Shown here one piece after another: positions 1 to 6,037 of a stretch of DNA of 6,600 bases. How positions within the stretch are numbered: the first letter of the stretch is position 1; every line of letters begins with the position of its first letter. A program made the position numbers and the translations under genes. This stretch comes from Melioribacteraceae bacterium (GTDB taxonomy: Bacteria > Bacteroidota > Ignavibacteria > Ignavibacteriales > Melioribacteraceae). A model generated the notes under the pieces. It ran no database searches, was not told where the DNA came from, and was given only the letters and a program-made list of their open reading frames with translations. Location: NCBI GenBank assembly GCA_015494845.1, contig WGAL01000101.1:1-6600 (forward strand), read 5' to 3'.

Positions 1-33
1 TTTTAATTTTCCGTAAAAAAATATTGGTTGAAA

Positions 34-762
34 ATGAAAAAATTCACTGCTCTGCTTGTGTTAATTGTATTAAATTATTCTTTTACCGCTCAATCTTTGG
101 CTTTTAGGGAAAATCCGCAAAATAATTTTACCCTTAACAAAAATTTATTCGGTGATGGTTCTGAACAAACTAAAACATTAGAGAAAAAAAGCGTCGTACT
201 TGGAATTGTTTACTCGCTGTTGCTCCCTGGAATGGGCGAGCTTTACGCGGGCGATTATTCGCTCGGAAAATATTTTACAATAGCCGACGCAACATTGTGG
301 ATTACGCTTTTCGGCTTTAATTACTACGCTTCCGCCGAAAAAGACAATTACATCGCTTTCGCCGTTACGCACGCGTTTGTAAATCCGAACGGCAAGGACG
401 ATAATTATTGGGGAACAATAGGGAATTACGACGACATCTACATTTACAACGACGAAATGGAATTGATGCGAGAGTTTGATAAAGTTTACAACGTTCAAAC
501 GCATTATTGGAAATGGGACGAAGTCGCAAACAGAAAAAAATACAGAAGCATGCGGAACGCAAGCGAAACCGCTTACAACAATATGAAATTCGTGGCGAGC
601 GCGTTAATTTTGAACAGAATTGCAAGCGCAATTGACGCGACGCTTTTAATTAAAAGAATTAACAAATCGATTGAAAAGGCGGACGTGAAATTCGGCGTGG
701 GCGTAAATTATGTCGGTAATTCCGCAGTCGGACTTTCGCTAAACATTGCCGGTAAATTTTAA
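34..762 (+). CDS. Exported/membrane protein, DUF5683-like
   Basis: A 242-residue protein when started at the ATG at 34. An in-frame TTG at 28 would add only two residues, and neither start has a convincing Shine-Dalgarno site. Residues 1-23 look like a signal peptide: Lys at 2-3, a hydrophobic core, then a possible signal peptidase site after Ser-Leu-Ala at 21-23. Residues 53-72 carry a hydrophobic stretch with the pattern PGxGxxYAG, and 79-97 form a second hydrophobic segment. This pairing is typical of DUF5683 and related small membrane proteins of Bacteroidota/Ignavibacteria, whose role is unknown. The middle (about 100-180) is hydrophilic and rich in Tyr, Asn and Asp. A further amphipathic or hydrophobic stretch lies at 186-206. 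The end, about 218-242, alternates Gly and hydrophobic residues like a beta-strand pair. It is the first gene of the six-gene unit, 3 bases before truA. The coding call is firm; the family assignment is from memory of the motif and the function is not known. Confidence 0.8.
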   Translation: MKKFTALLVLIVLNYSFTAQSLAFRENPQNNFTLNKNLFGDGSEQTKTLEKKSVVLGIVYSLLLPGMGELYAGDYSLGKYFTIADATLWITLFGFNYYASAEKDNYIAFAVTHAFVNPNGKDDNYWGTIGNYDDIYIYNDEMELMREFDKVYNVQTHYWKWDEVANRKKYRSMRNASETAYNNMKFVASALILNRIASAIDATLLIKRINKSIEKADVKFGVGVNYVGNSAVGLSLNIAGKF

Positions 763-765
763 TCA

Positions 766-1500
766 ATGTTTAATTACAAACTTATCGTTCAATACGACGG
801 AACGTCTTTTGCCGGTTGGCAAGCGCAAAAAAACGCCAAAACCATTCAAGGCGTTTTGAAAGAAAAAATCGAATTGCTTACGAAAGAGGAAATAAACATT
901 ACCGGCTCGGGCAGAACCGACGCCGGCGTTCACGCATTGGGACAAGTCGCAAATTTCAGAACCGAAAAAAAAATTGATTTGTTTAAGTTTTCCCGCTCGT
1001 TAAATGCGGTTCTTCCTAAAAGCATTGCGGTAACGGAAATTGTGGAAACGGACGAAAATTTTCATGCGCGGTTTGACGCCACTTCGCGAAGTTATCTTTA
1101 TTTTTTCACGCATAAAAAATCACCGTTTTACGATAAATACAGTTGGCTCAATCCGCAAATTGCCGGATACGATTTGGACAAATTGAACGAAATTTCAAAA
1201 ACGCTTTTAGGCAAACGCGATTTCGCGTCGTTCGCAAAAAACAAATCGGAGACAAAAAACAAGGTTTGCGAAGTAAAATCAATACGTTGGCGCAAAAATA
1301 AATTTATGACGATTTTTTACATCGAATCGAACCGGTTCTTGCACGGAATGGTGCGCGCAATTATCGGAACGCTTTTGGACGCATACGAAAGTGAAAATCC
1401 GGGAAAATTTTTATTGGATATTTTGGAAGCAAAAGACCGCACGGCGGCAAGCGGCGCGGCAAAAGCGAAAGGTTTGTTTTTATTTAAGGTGAAGTATTGA
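766..1500 (+). CDS. truA: tRNA pseudouridine(38-40) synthase TruA
   Basis: Converts uridines 38, 39 and 40 in the anticodon stem-loop of many tRNAs to pseudouridine; cytoplasmic and cofactor-free. At 244 residues it is the normal TruA length. The N-terminal strand with YDGTSFAGWQ (10-19) is the family signature. The catalytic loop GRTDAGVHA (49-57) contains the nucleophile Asp52, equivalent to Asp60 of the E. coli enzyme. RSYLYF (108-113) supplies the conserved active-site Tyr110. DFASF (152-156) and RFLHGMVR (190-197) are the other family blocks, and the C-terminal AKAKGLFL stands where APAxGLxL is usual. Start: ATG at 766, 3 bases after the upstream stop, with no clear Shine-Dalgarno site, so translation is probably coupled. 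Its stop overlaps the start of the next gene (TTGA). All key residues are present, so it should be active. Confidence 0.97.
   Translation: MFNYKLIVQYDGTSFAGWQAQKNAKTIQGVLKEKIELLTKEEINITGSGRTDAGVHALGQVANFRTEKKIDLFKFSRSLNAVLPKSIAVTEIVETDENFHARFDATSRSYLYFFTHKKSPFYDKYSWLNPQIAGYDLDKLNEISKTLLGKRDFASFAKNKSETKNKVCEVKSIRWRKNKFMTIFYIESNRFLHGMVRAIIGTLLDAYESENPGKFLLDILEAKDRTAASGAAKAKGLFLFKVKY
1487..1492 (+). promoter_or_regulatory. Ribosome binding site inside the end of truA
   Basis: AGGTGA lies 4 bases before the TTG at 1497 and 10 bases before the TTG at 1503. No ATG or GTG lies nearby in this frame before the signal peptide, so this site supports a TTG start for the beta-barrel gene. The site sits within the last codons of truA. 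Confidence 0.5.
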
Positions 1501-2105
1501 AATTGAAAAACGCGATTAAAACCATATTATTTGCGTTTTTGATTTTGTCCGCAAATCATTACGGACAAATAACAAATTACAAACCCGGCGATATCAGAGG
1601 TTTATTTCTTGACCTCGGAGTCGGTCCGAGATTTGCCGTCGGCGATTTCGCGGCAAATCACTTTTTCGCGTCCGGTTTTGAAGCGTCTCTTTCTTACGCC
1701 GACGATAATTCCCTTCCCTTTTTTGTTTACGGAAAATTTAACTTTGCGAGTTTTCCGTCTGAGTTTACGGATATTTTATCGTCGTCCGAGTTTGAAGTAA
1801 GTTCGCGTTTCTTTCTTTTAGAACCTGGTATCCGATATTTCTTTCCGCCGATTTCCGATAAAGTCGTTTTGCTTATGCCCTTTGCCGAAGGCGGCCTGAA
1901 TTTGGGAATTGTCCACACGGTTCGCCAATTAAATACGCAAATCAAAACGCAATACAGCGCAAACAATTTCAAATTCGGTTTACACTTGGGCGTGGGCGTT
2001 TCAATGTTTTTATTGGACGCCTTGCTTACTTATAATTATTTTTACGAATATCAATATATTGGCTTGGGATTAAGAGTAAGAATTCCGATTTTCATAAAAT
2101 TGTGA
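1497..2105 (+). CDS. Small exported outer-membrane beta-barrel-like protein
   Basis: A 202-residue protein with a signal peptide: Lys at 2, 4 and 8, hydrophobic core 9-18, probable cleavage near residues 23-25. The mature part is mostly short alternating hydrophobic/polar stretches with many Gly, Phe and Tyr (for example 34-48, 58-68, 76-84, 101-115, 122-138, 157-172, 184-200). This is the pattern of an 8-stranded OmpA-like or outer-membrane-protein-like barrel. The C-terminus ends in a strand with alternating Leu/Val/Ile, as expected for a barrel closing strand, although the last residue is Leu rather than the usual Phe. Start: TTG at 1497, overlapping the truA stop; an in-frame TTG at 1503 is the alternative. 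AGGTGA at 1487-1492 could serve either (4 or 10 bases away). The next gene follows 9 bases later. Specific function unknown; the barrel call is inference from composition and periodicity. Confidence 0.8.
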   Translation: MKLKNAIKTILFAFLILSANHYGQITNYKPGDIRGLFLDLGVGPRFAVGDFAANHFFASGFEASLSYADDNSLPFFVYGKFNFASFPSEFTDILSSSEFEVSSRFFLLEPGIRYFFPPISDKVVLLMPFAEGGLNLGIVHTVRQLNTQIKTQYSANNFKFGLHLGVGVSMFLLDALLTYNYFYEYQYIGLGLRVRIPIFIKL

Positions 2106-2107
2106 GG
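2104..2107 (+). promoter_or_regulatory. Shine-Dalgarno site of the crotonase gene
   Basis: GAGG sits 7 bases before the ATG at 2115 and overlaps the TGA stop of the preceding gene. It fixes this start and suggests translational re-initiation after the beta-barrel gene. Confidence 0.6.
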
Positions 2108-2114
2108 TAAAAAA

Positions 2115-2894
2115 ATGTACGAAAATCTTTTATTCGAAAAACGAGGAAATGTTGCGTTAGTAACTATTAACCGTCCAGAAAAATTAAACGCGCTAAACGA
2201 CGCGACAATTACCGAATTGGAAAAAGTTTTCACGGAAATCAAAACCGACGACGAAATTTACGTTGCAATAATTACCGGCGCAGGAGAAAAAGCGTTTGTC
2301 GCCGGCGCGGATATTAAAGAACTCAATCAAATGAACGTGGTAAGCGGCGAGGCGATGTCCGTAAAAGGACAAAAAGTTTTCGACCAAATCGAAAATCTCG
2401 GCAAGCCGGTAATTGCCGCGGTAAACGGCTACGCGCTTGGCGGCGGTTGCGAACTTGCAATGGCTTGCCATATTCGCGTCGCTTCGGCAAAAGCAAAATT
2501 CGGGCAACCGGAAGTTAATCTCGGAATTATTCCCGGCTACGGCGGAACGCAACGCCTCGCGCGATTGATTAATCCCGGACGCGCGCTCGAATATATTTTA
2601 ACCGGCGATATGATTGACGCAACAGAAGCGTTACAAATCGGATTGGTTAATCACGTTTACGAACCGGAAGAACTTACGGACAAAGCGTTTGAGCTTGCGA
2701 ACAAGATTGCAAGCAAAGGACAAATTGCGGTTCGTATGGCGTTAAAAACGGTTCTTGCAACAAAAGAAACGAGCCAAAGCGAAGGACAAAAACTCGAAGC
2801 GGCGCTATTCGGCGTTTGCATCGGTTCGGAAGATTTCAAGGAAGGGACGTCCGCGTTTCTCGAAAAAAGAAAACCGGAGTTTAAGAACAAGTAG
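2115..2894 (+). CDS. Enoyl-CoA hydratase/isomerase family protein (crotonase, Crt-like)
   Basis: Predicted to hydrate 2-enoyl-CoA to 3-hydroxyacyl-CoA, or run the reverse dehydration, in the cytoplasm. At 259 residues it is the full length of a single-domain crotonase. The CoA-binding/oxyanion-hole block AFVAGADIKEL is at 60-70; the second oxyanion block ALGGGCELAMAC at 107-118 contains Glu113; and FGQPEVNLGIIPGYGGTQRL at 129-148 contains Glu133. Glu113 and Glu133, 20 residues apart, match the two catalytic glutamates of rat mitochondrial crotonase (144 and 164), so hydratase activity is expected. The sequence closely resembles clostridial Crt (3-hydroxybutyryl-CoA dehydratase) over its whole length, including the FLEKRKPEF end, but I cannot separate Crt from a general fatty-acid hydratase such as PaaF by eye. 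His119 replaces the Asp usual in the CDIR block. No other beta-oxidation gene is in the window. GAGG at 2104-2107, 7 bases before the ATG, is a good ribosome site. Confidence 0.95.
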   Translation: MYENLLFEKRGNVALVTINRPEKLNALNDATITELEKVFTEIKTDDEIYVAIITGAGEKAFVAGADIKELNQMNVVSGEAMSVKGQKVFDQIENLGKPVIAAVNGYALGGGCELAMACHIRVASAKAKFGQPEVNLGIIPGYGGTQRLARLINPGRALEYILTGDMIDATEALQIGLVNHVYEPEELTDKAFELANKIASKGQIAVRMALKTVLATKETSQSEGQKLEAALFGVCIGSEDFKEGTSAFLEKRKPEFKNK

Positions 2895-3916
2895 TGAACG
2901 GTCTCGGCGTCAAAATTAAAATAATTATTTCGCTATTCGCGGTTGCCACGGTTTTGGTAACCGCGATTGTTATTTTAAATTACGTTAAAATGGGGAAGAA
3001 ACCTGCGGGGGAAAAATCGCTTCCGCAAACAATCGACAAAGACGAAGCGGAAGAGAGATTTTTGCAAGCGTTTGAAAATTGGGGTTTTAGCGAAGCGTGG
3101 ATAAAAAGTTACAAGGTGAATTCGCGCAAAATTAAAACGGATAAAATCTACCGCATTACGTTTCCGAGAAATATTTCCATTGATTTTATTTTACTTGAAT
3201 TGAATGAGTTGTTTTCTAACACGGAAAACGCGAAAGTTTTCTCAAAAGATTTAACGAAGAAACGCAAAACCGAAATAAACGTTGAAATTGCCGGAGCACC
3301 GGTAATTATTGCCTACGCCAAAACCGACAGGAAACTTTACAGAGAAAATATTTACGCGTCGATAATTTTGGACGGACGCGAAGACGAAATCGAAAACGTA
3401 ATTAATCTTCAATTGCAACCCACGGATTTTGCCAAAAGCGTATTGATAAATGTCGGCGGCGAATATCTAAAACCGGCGCAAAAGTTAAAGTCCAACGGAT
3501 TTGATTGCGCTTTTTTAATCGACGACGGAATTGAAGAATACCGTTACTCTTTGAGTTCCGATTTATCGCGCGACGAATTGAAATCATCGGTAAAAAGAAT
3601 TGTTAATGATTTCGGTAAAGAAAACATTTATTTTTACAACGAGCGTTCCAAACTCGCCAACTCGCCGCATTTCGAGTTCGTAAAAAAACGTTTTGGGGAA
3701 TACGTGAAGTTACTCGGTTTTTCTTACATCACGGATTTAACTAAAAAAAAGGATGCGGTTGAAATTAAGGCGGCGATTAAATTGTTGATAACAAGCGGCA
3801 AGCAAAAAGTTTTTCTTTTGAAAAAAAGCGTTTACGATTCGCTTGAAAAATTTTTTACCGATTTAACAAAAAAAGGCGTTGTTTTTTTAGACGCAAAAAC
3901 TTACATAAGCGGATGA
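2894..3916 (+). CDS. Membrane-anchored protein, possible degenerate YibQ-like deacetylase relative
   Basis: A 340-residue protein with one N-terminal hydrophobic segment (about 8-30) flanked by Lys on both sides and without a clear cleavage site, so probably a signal anchor with the bulk outside the cytoplasmic membrane. Residues 47-160 form a mixed alpha/beta region rich in Lys and Glu. Residues 180-335 alternate short beta-strands (SVLINVG, CAFLID, NIYFYNE, FSYITDL, KVFLLKK, VVFLDAK) with Lys-rich helices, a Rossmann- or barrel-like order. The layout recalls the divergent polysaccharide deacetylase family (YibQ, DUF610) that is common in related bacteria, but the usual metal-binding Asp/His motifs are not evident; the only Asp pair is at 210-211. 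I give that assignment low confidence. The GTG start at 2894 shares one base with the crotonase stop; no clear Shine-Dalgarno site, so coupling is likely. ispG follows after 27 bases. Function not known. Confidence 0.78.
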   Translation: MNGLGVKIKIIISLFAVATVLVTAIVILNYVKMGKKPAGEKSLPQTIDKDEAEERFLQAFENWGFSEAWIKSYKVNSRKIKTDKIYRITFPRNISIDFILLELNELFSNTENAKVFSKDLTKKRKTEINVEIAGAPVIIAYAKTDRKLYRENIYASIILDGREDEIENVINLQLQPTDFAKSVLINVGGEYLKPAQKLKSNGFDCAFLIDDGIEEYRYSLSSDLSRDELKSSVKRIVNDFGKENIYFYNERSKLANSPHFEFVKKRFGEYVKLLGFSYITDLTKKKDAVEIKAAIKLLITSGKQKVFLLKKSVYDSLEKFFTDLTKKGVVFLDAKTYISG

Positions 3917-3943
3917 TTTAAGAGAAGAAATCGAAAGAAAACA

Positions 3944-5794
3944 ATGAAAACAAGAATTATAAATATTGGCAAAATTCCGCTCGGAGGCGATTATCCGGTG
4001 CGCGTTCAATCGATGACGACAACGGACACAATGGATACAGCCGCAACGGTTGAGCAAACAATTAGTCTTGCAAAAGCCGGTTGCGAATATGTTAGAATAA
4101 CCGCGCCTTCGATTAACGAGGCGAAAAATTTGGCTGAAATAAAAAAGGAGTTGAAAAAACACGGTTACGACGTTCCGCTAATCGCCGATATTCATTACAC
4201 GCCGAAAGCCGCGGAAGTTGCCGCGCAAATAGTGGAAAAAGTAAGAATAAATCCCGGCAATTACGTCGATAAGAAAAAATTTCAAATCAAAGAATACGAC
4301 GATACAGAATACCAAGCGGAACTCGAAAGAATCGAGCAAAGATTTGCGCCGCTTGTAAAAATCTGCAAAGCAAACGGAACGGCGATGCGCATCGGGGCAA
4401 ATCACGGTTCGCTTTCCGATAGAATTATGAGCCGCTACGGCGATACGCCGCAAGGAATGGTGGAATCCGCGCTCGAATTTGTAATGATTTGCGAAAAATA
4501 CGATTACCGCGACATCGTGATTTCGATGAAAGCGAGCAACACGCGCGTAATGGTTGCGGCTTACCGCTTGTTAATTCAACGGATGGAAGAACTCGGGATG
4601 AATTATCCTATTCACCTCGGCGTAACCGAAGCGGGCGACGGTTTAGACGGAAGAATAAAATCGGCAATCGGCATCGGGGCGTTGCTTGCCGAAGGAATCG
4701 GCGATACGATTAGAGTTTCATTAACCGAACCGCCGGAAGCAGAAATTCCAGTAGCGAAAAAAATTATTTCGCTATTCGGAGAACGCGGAAGAATTCCAAG
4801 CGACGAAATCTTCAAAAAAGAAACGAACGATTTTTTGACTTACAAAAAAAGGAAATCATTTTCCGTCGCCGGCATCGGCGGAACAAATCCGGCAAAAGTA
4901 ATTTCCGGTTTTACAAATCAAACGGAGCTAAACAAAGCGCAACTTTCGGAGCTTGGAATAAAAATTATCGAAGACAAATTTTACAGAAAGAAAACCGACG
5001 CGCCGGATTTTATCGCAGTCAAAAATTCGAACGCCGTTGCGCTTGAAAGCGTTTTAAACAAAACCGGCGATGAAAAAATTCGCGTTCCGGTTCTCGCTTT
5101 CGAGAAAATAAAAATCGATGAAATAAATTCGCCGGTAATTGTTAAAGTTAAATCAGAAGAAATTCACGAAGCCAAATTCAACGCGCTTGCAAACAATCCG
5201 AACGTAATTTTTATGCTTTCCGCATCTTCCCGCGAAAAATTGTTTTTGAACGGGTTCAAGAAAATCTTTTTCGAATTTGAAAAATCAAAAGTTGAAAATC
5301 CGGTAATTCTTTACGGCGAATTTGATTACGAAGATGAAGAAACGCTTGCAATTTCAAGCGCGGTAAATCTCGGTTCTCTGCTACTCGACGGTTACGGCGA
5401 TGCAATTTGGATAAATTCAAAAAAACATTCGCATAAAAAAATAAACGATATCGCTTTTACAATTCTTCAATCGGCGCGCGTGCGAATTACCAAAACGGAA
5501 TATATCGCTTGTCCTTCTTGCGGACGAACGCTTTTCGATTTGGTTGAGACAACGAATAAAATCCGCAAAGCCACAAACCATTTAACAGGATTGAAAATCG
5601 GAATAATGGGTTGTATCGTAAACGGGCCAGGCGAAATGGCGGACGCAGATTACGGTTATGTCGGTTCAGGCTACGGAAAAATAACGCTTTACAAAGGACA
5701 GCAAGCGATTAAGAAAAACATCGACGCCGAAAACGCGCTCGAAGAACTAATTGCGCTCATAAAAGAAAACGGCGATTGGAAAGAGCCGAAATAG
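3944..5794 (+). CDS. ispG: 4-hydroxy-3-methylbut-2-enyl diphosphate synthase IspG (GcpE), large form
   Basis: Reduces and opens methylerythritol cyclodiphosphate to HMBPP in the MEP isoprenoid pathway, using a [4Fe-4S] cluster and a flavodoxin or ferredoxin electron donor; cytoplasmic. Residues about 1-275 are the TIM barrel, starting with IPLGGDYPVRVQSMTTTDT (11-29) and including ADIHYTP, RINPGN, RIGANHGSLSDR, SMKASNT, HLGVTEAGDG and GIGDTIRVSLTEPP. Residues about 300-505 are the extra domain found in Bacteroidota, Chlorobi, Chlamydiae and plant enzymes, ending in LLLDGYGDAIWIN. The C-terminal cluster domain has CPSC (Cys523, Cys526), GCIVNGPGE (Cys557) and Glu564; the spacings 3, 31 and 7 closely follow the E. 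coli ligands 270, 273, 305 and the catalytic Glu312. At 616 residues it is the expected length for the three-domain form, against about 370 for E. coli. The ATG at 3944 is right at the start of homology; no strong Shine-Dalgarno site is visible. Last gene of the unit. All key residues are intact. Confidence 0.98.
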   Translation: MKTRIINIGKIPLGGDYPVRVQSMTTTDTMDTAATVEQTISLAKAGCEYVRITAPSINEAKNLAEIKKELKKHGYDVPLIADIHYTPKAAEVAAQIVEKVRINPGNYVDKKKFQIKEYDDTEYQAELERIEQRFAPLVKICKANGTAMRIGANHGSLSDRIMSRYGDTPQGMVESALEFVMICEKYDYRDIVISMKASNTRVMVAAYRLLIQRMEELGMNYPIHLGVTEAGDGLDGRIKSAIGIGALLAEGIGDTIRVSLTEPPEAEIPVAKKIISLFGERGRIPSDEIFKKETNDFLTYKKRKSFSVAGIGGTNPAKVISGFTNQTELNKAQLSELGIKIIEDKFYRKKTDAPDFIAVKNSNAVALESVLNKTGDEKIRVPVLAFEKIKIDEINSPVIVKVKSEEIHEAKFNALANNPNVIFMLSASSREKLFLNGFKKIFFEFEKSKVENPVILYGEFDYEDEETLAISSAVNLGSLLLDGYGDAIWINSKKHSHKKINDIAFTILQSARVRITKTEYIACPSCGRTLFDLVETTNKIRKATNHLTGLKIGIMGCIVNGPGEMADADYGYVGSGYGKITLYKGQQAIKKNIDAENALEELIALIKENGDWKEPK

Positions 5795-5822
5795 TTTTTA
5801 GTTCGTGGTTCTTAGTGCAGGT
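5795..5822 (+). repeat. Degenerate 7-base tandem repeat directly after the ispG stop
   Basis: Directly after the TAG stop of ispG the sequence splits into 7-base units: TTTTTAG, TTCGTGG, TTCTTAG, TGCAGGT. The two middle units differ at two positions and the first shares the TTnnTAG pattern. It is short and degenerate, so the array could be partly chance, but a second 7-base array family lies close by, which supports reading both as the same kind of sequence. No coding capacity is seen here. Confidence 0.4.
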
Positions 5823-5843
5823 GTGCGGGGATAAAACAGAAGT

Positions 5844-5864
5844 AAGTAGCAAGAAGCAAGTAGG
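5844..5864 (+). repeat. 7-base tandem array, left arm of an inverted repeat pair
   Basis: Three contiguous 7-base units: AAGTAGC, AAGAAGC, AAGTAGG. The same family appears in the opposite orientation at 6006-6033. Positions 5848-5863 are an exact 16-base reverse complement of 6007-6022, so the two arms could pair in single-stranded DNA or RNA around a loop of about 143 bases. Confidence 0.7.
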
Positions 5865-5890
5865 TAAATCCTTCTCTTGAAAGGGGTGAA

Positions 5891-5922
5891 CTACCTTAAA
5901 GGTGCTTGCTCCTTTAAGGTAG
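5891..5922. repeat. Perfect 12-bp inverted repeat (hairpin)
   Basis: The arms CTACCTTAAAGG (5891-5902) and CCTTTAAGGTAG (5911-5922) are exact reverse complements with an 8-base loop. The hairpin is stable in RNA from either strand and lies between two converging genes. No run of T follows it on either strand, so it is not a standard intrinsic terminator. It might protect or end transcripts in a factor-dependent way, or be part of the repeat element around it. Confidence 0.7.
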
Positions 5923-5930
5923 GAAAATAC

Positions 5931-5993
5931 TGGATTGACAGTCCGTCTTCGGCGGATTCGCCACGACGAATCGTCGCTTCGTTCCTCGCAATG
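5931..5993 (-). repeat. GC-rich palindromic element resembling dispersed bacterial repeats
   Basis: Read on the minus strand it begins CATTGCGAGGAACGAAGCGA (5993-5974) and ends CAATCCA (5937-5931). From memory, CATTGCGAGGxxCGAAGCGACG...CAATCC is the form of a short palindromic repeat found many times in genomes of diverse bacteria. Inside are three overlapping hairpins: TCCGTC/GGCGGA around a 3-base loop (5942-5956, one G-U pair), GATTCG/CGAATC around a 6-base loop (5955-5972), and the near-perfect palindrome CGACGA-A-TCGTCG (5964-5976). The overlaps mean the folds exclude one another. Its GC content is clearly above the flanks. No transposase is present, so it would move only in trans, if at all. 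Confidence 0.6.
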
Positions 5994-6005
5994 TAGATAA
6001 TTTTT

Positions 6006-6033
6006 GCTACTTGCTTCTTGCTTCCGGCTACTT
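6006..6033 (-). repeat. 7-base tandem array, right arm of the inverted repeat pair
   Basis: Read on the minus strand there are four contiguous 7-base units: AAGTAGC, CGGAAGC, AAGAAGC, AAGTAGC. It matches the left arm at 5844-5864 with exactly one extra unit (CGGAAGC), the kind of change expected from slippage in a tandem array. It begins 4 bases after the stop codon of the minus-strand thioredoxin-fold gene. Confidence 0.7.
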
Positions 6034-6037
6034 TTAA

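Noticed and set aside
1..33. Promoter for the six-gene unit
   Set aside because: Only 33 AT-rich bases are visible before the first start and no convincing -35/-10 or Bacteroidota-type -33/-7 pair can be fixed.
178..631. Minus-strand open frames of 108 and 88 residues within the first gene
   Set aside because: They lie opposite a protein with a signal peptide and family-like motif, have Cys/Arg-rich shadow composition, and no ribosome site.
2193..2552. Minus-strand 119-codon open frame opposite the crotonase gene
   Set aside because: It is the antisense of a fully conserved crotonase core and has no recognisable protein features.
4489..4713. Plus-strand 74-codon frame inside ispG
   Set aside because: Arg-rich +1 frame shadow of conserved TIM-barrel codons.
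5891..5940. Rho-independent terminator for ispG or the converging gene
   Set aside because: The 12-bp stem is followed by AAAATAC on the plus strand and TTCACCCC on the minus strand, with no U-run.
5795..6037. Possible CRISPR array in the intergenic repeats
   Set aside because: Units are 7 bases and contiguous with no spacers; the rest is palindromic repeat.
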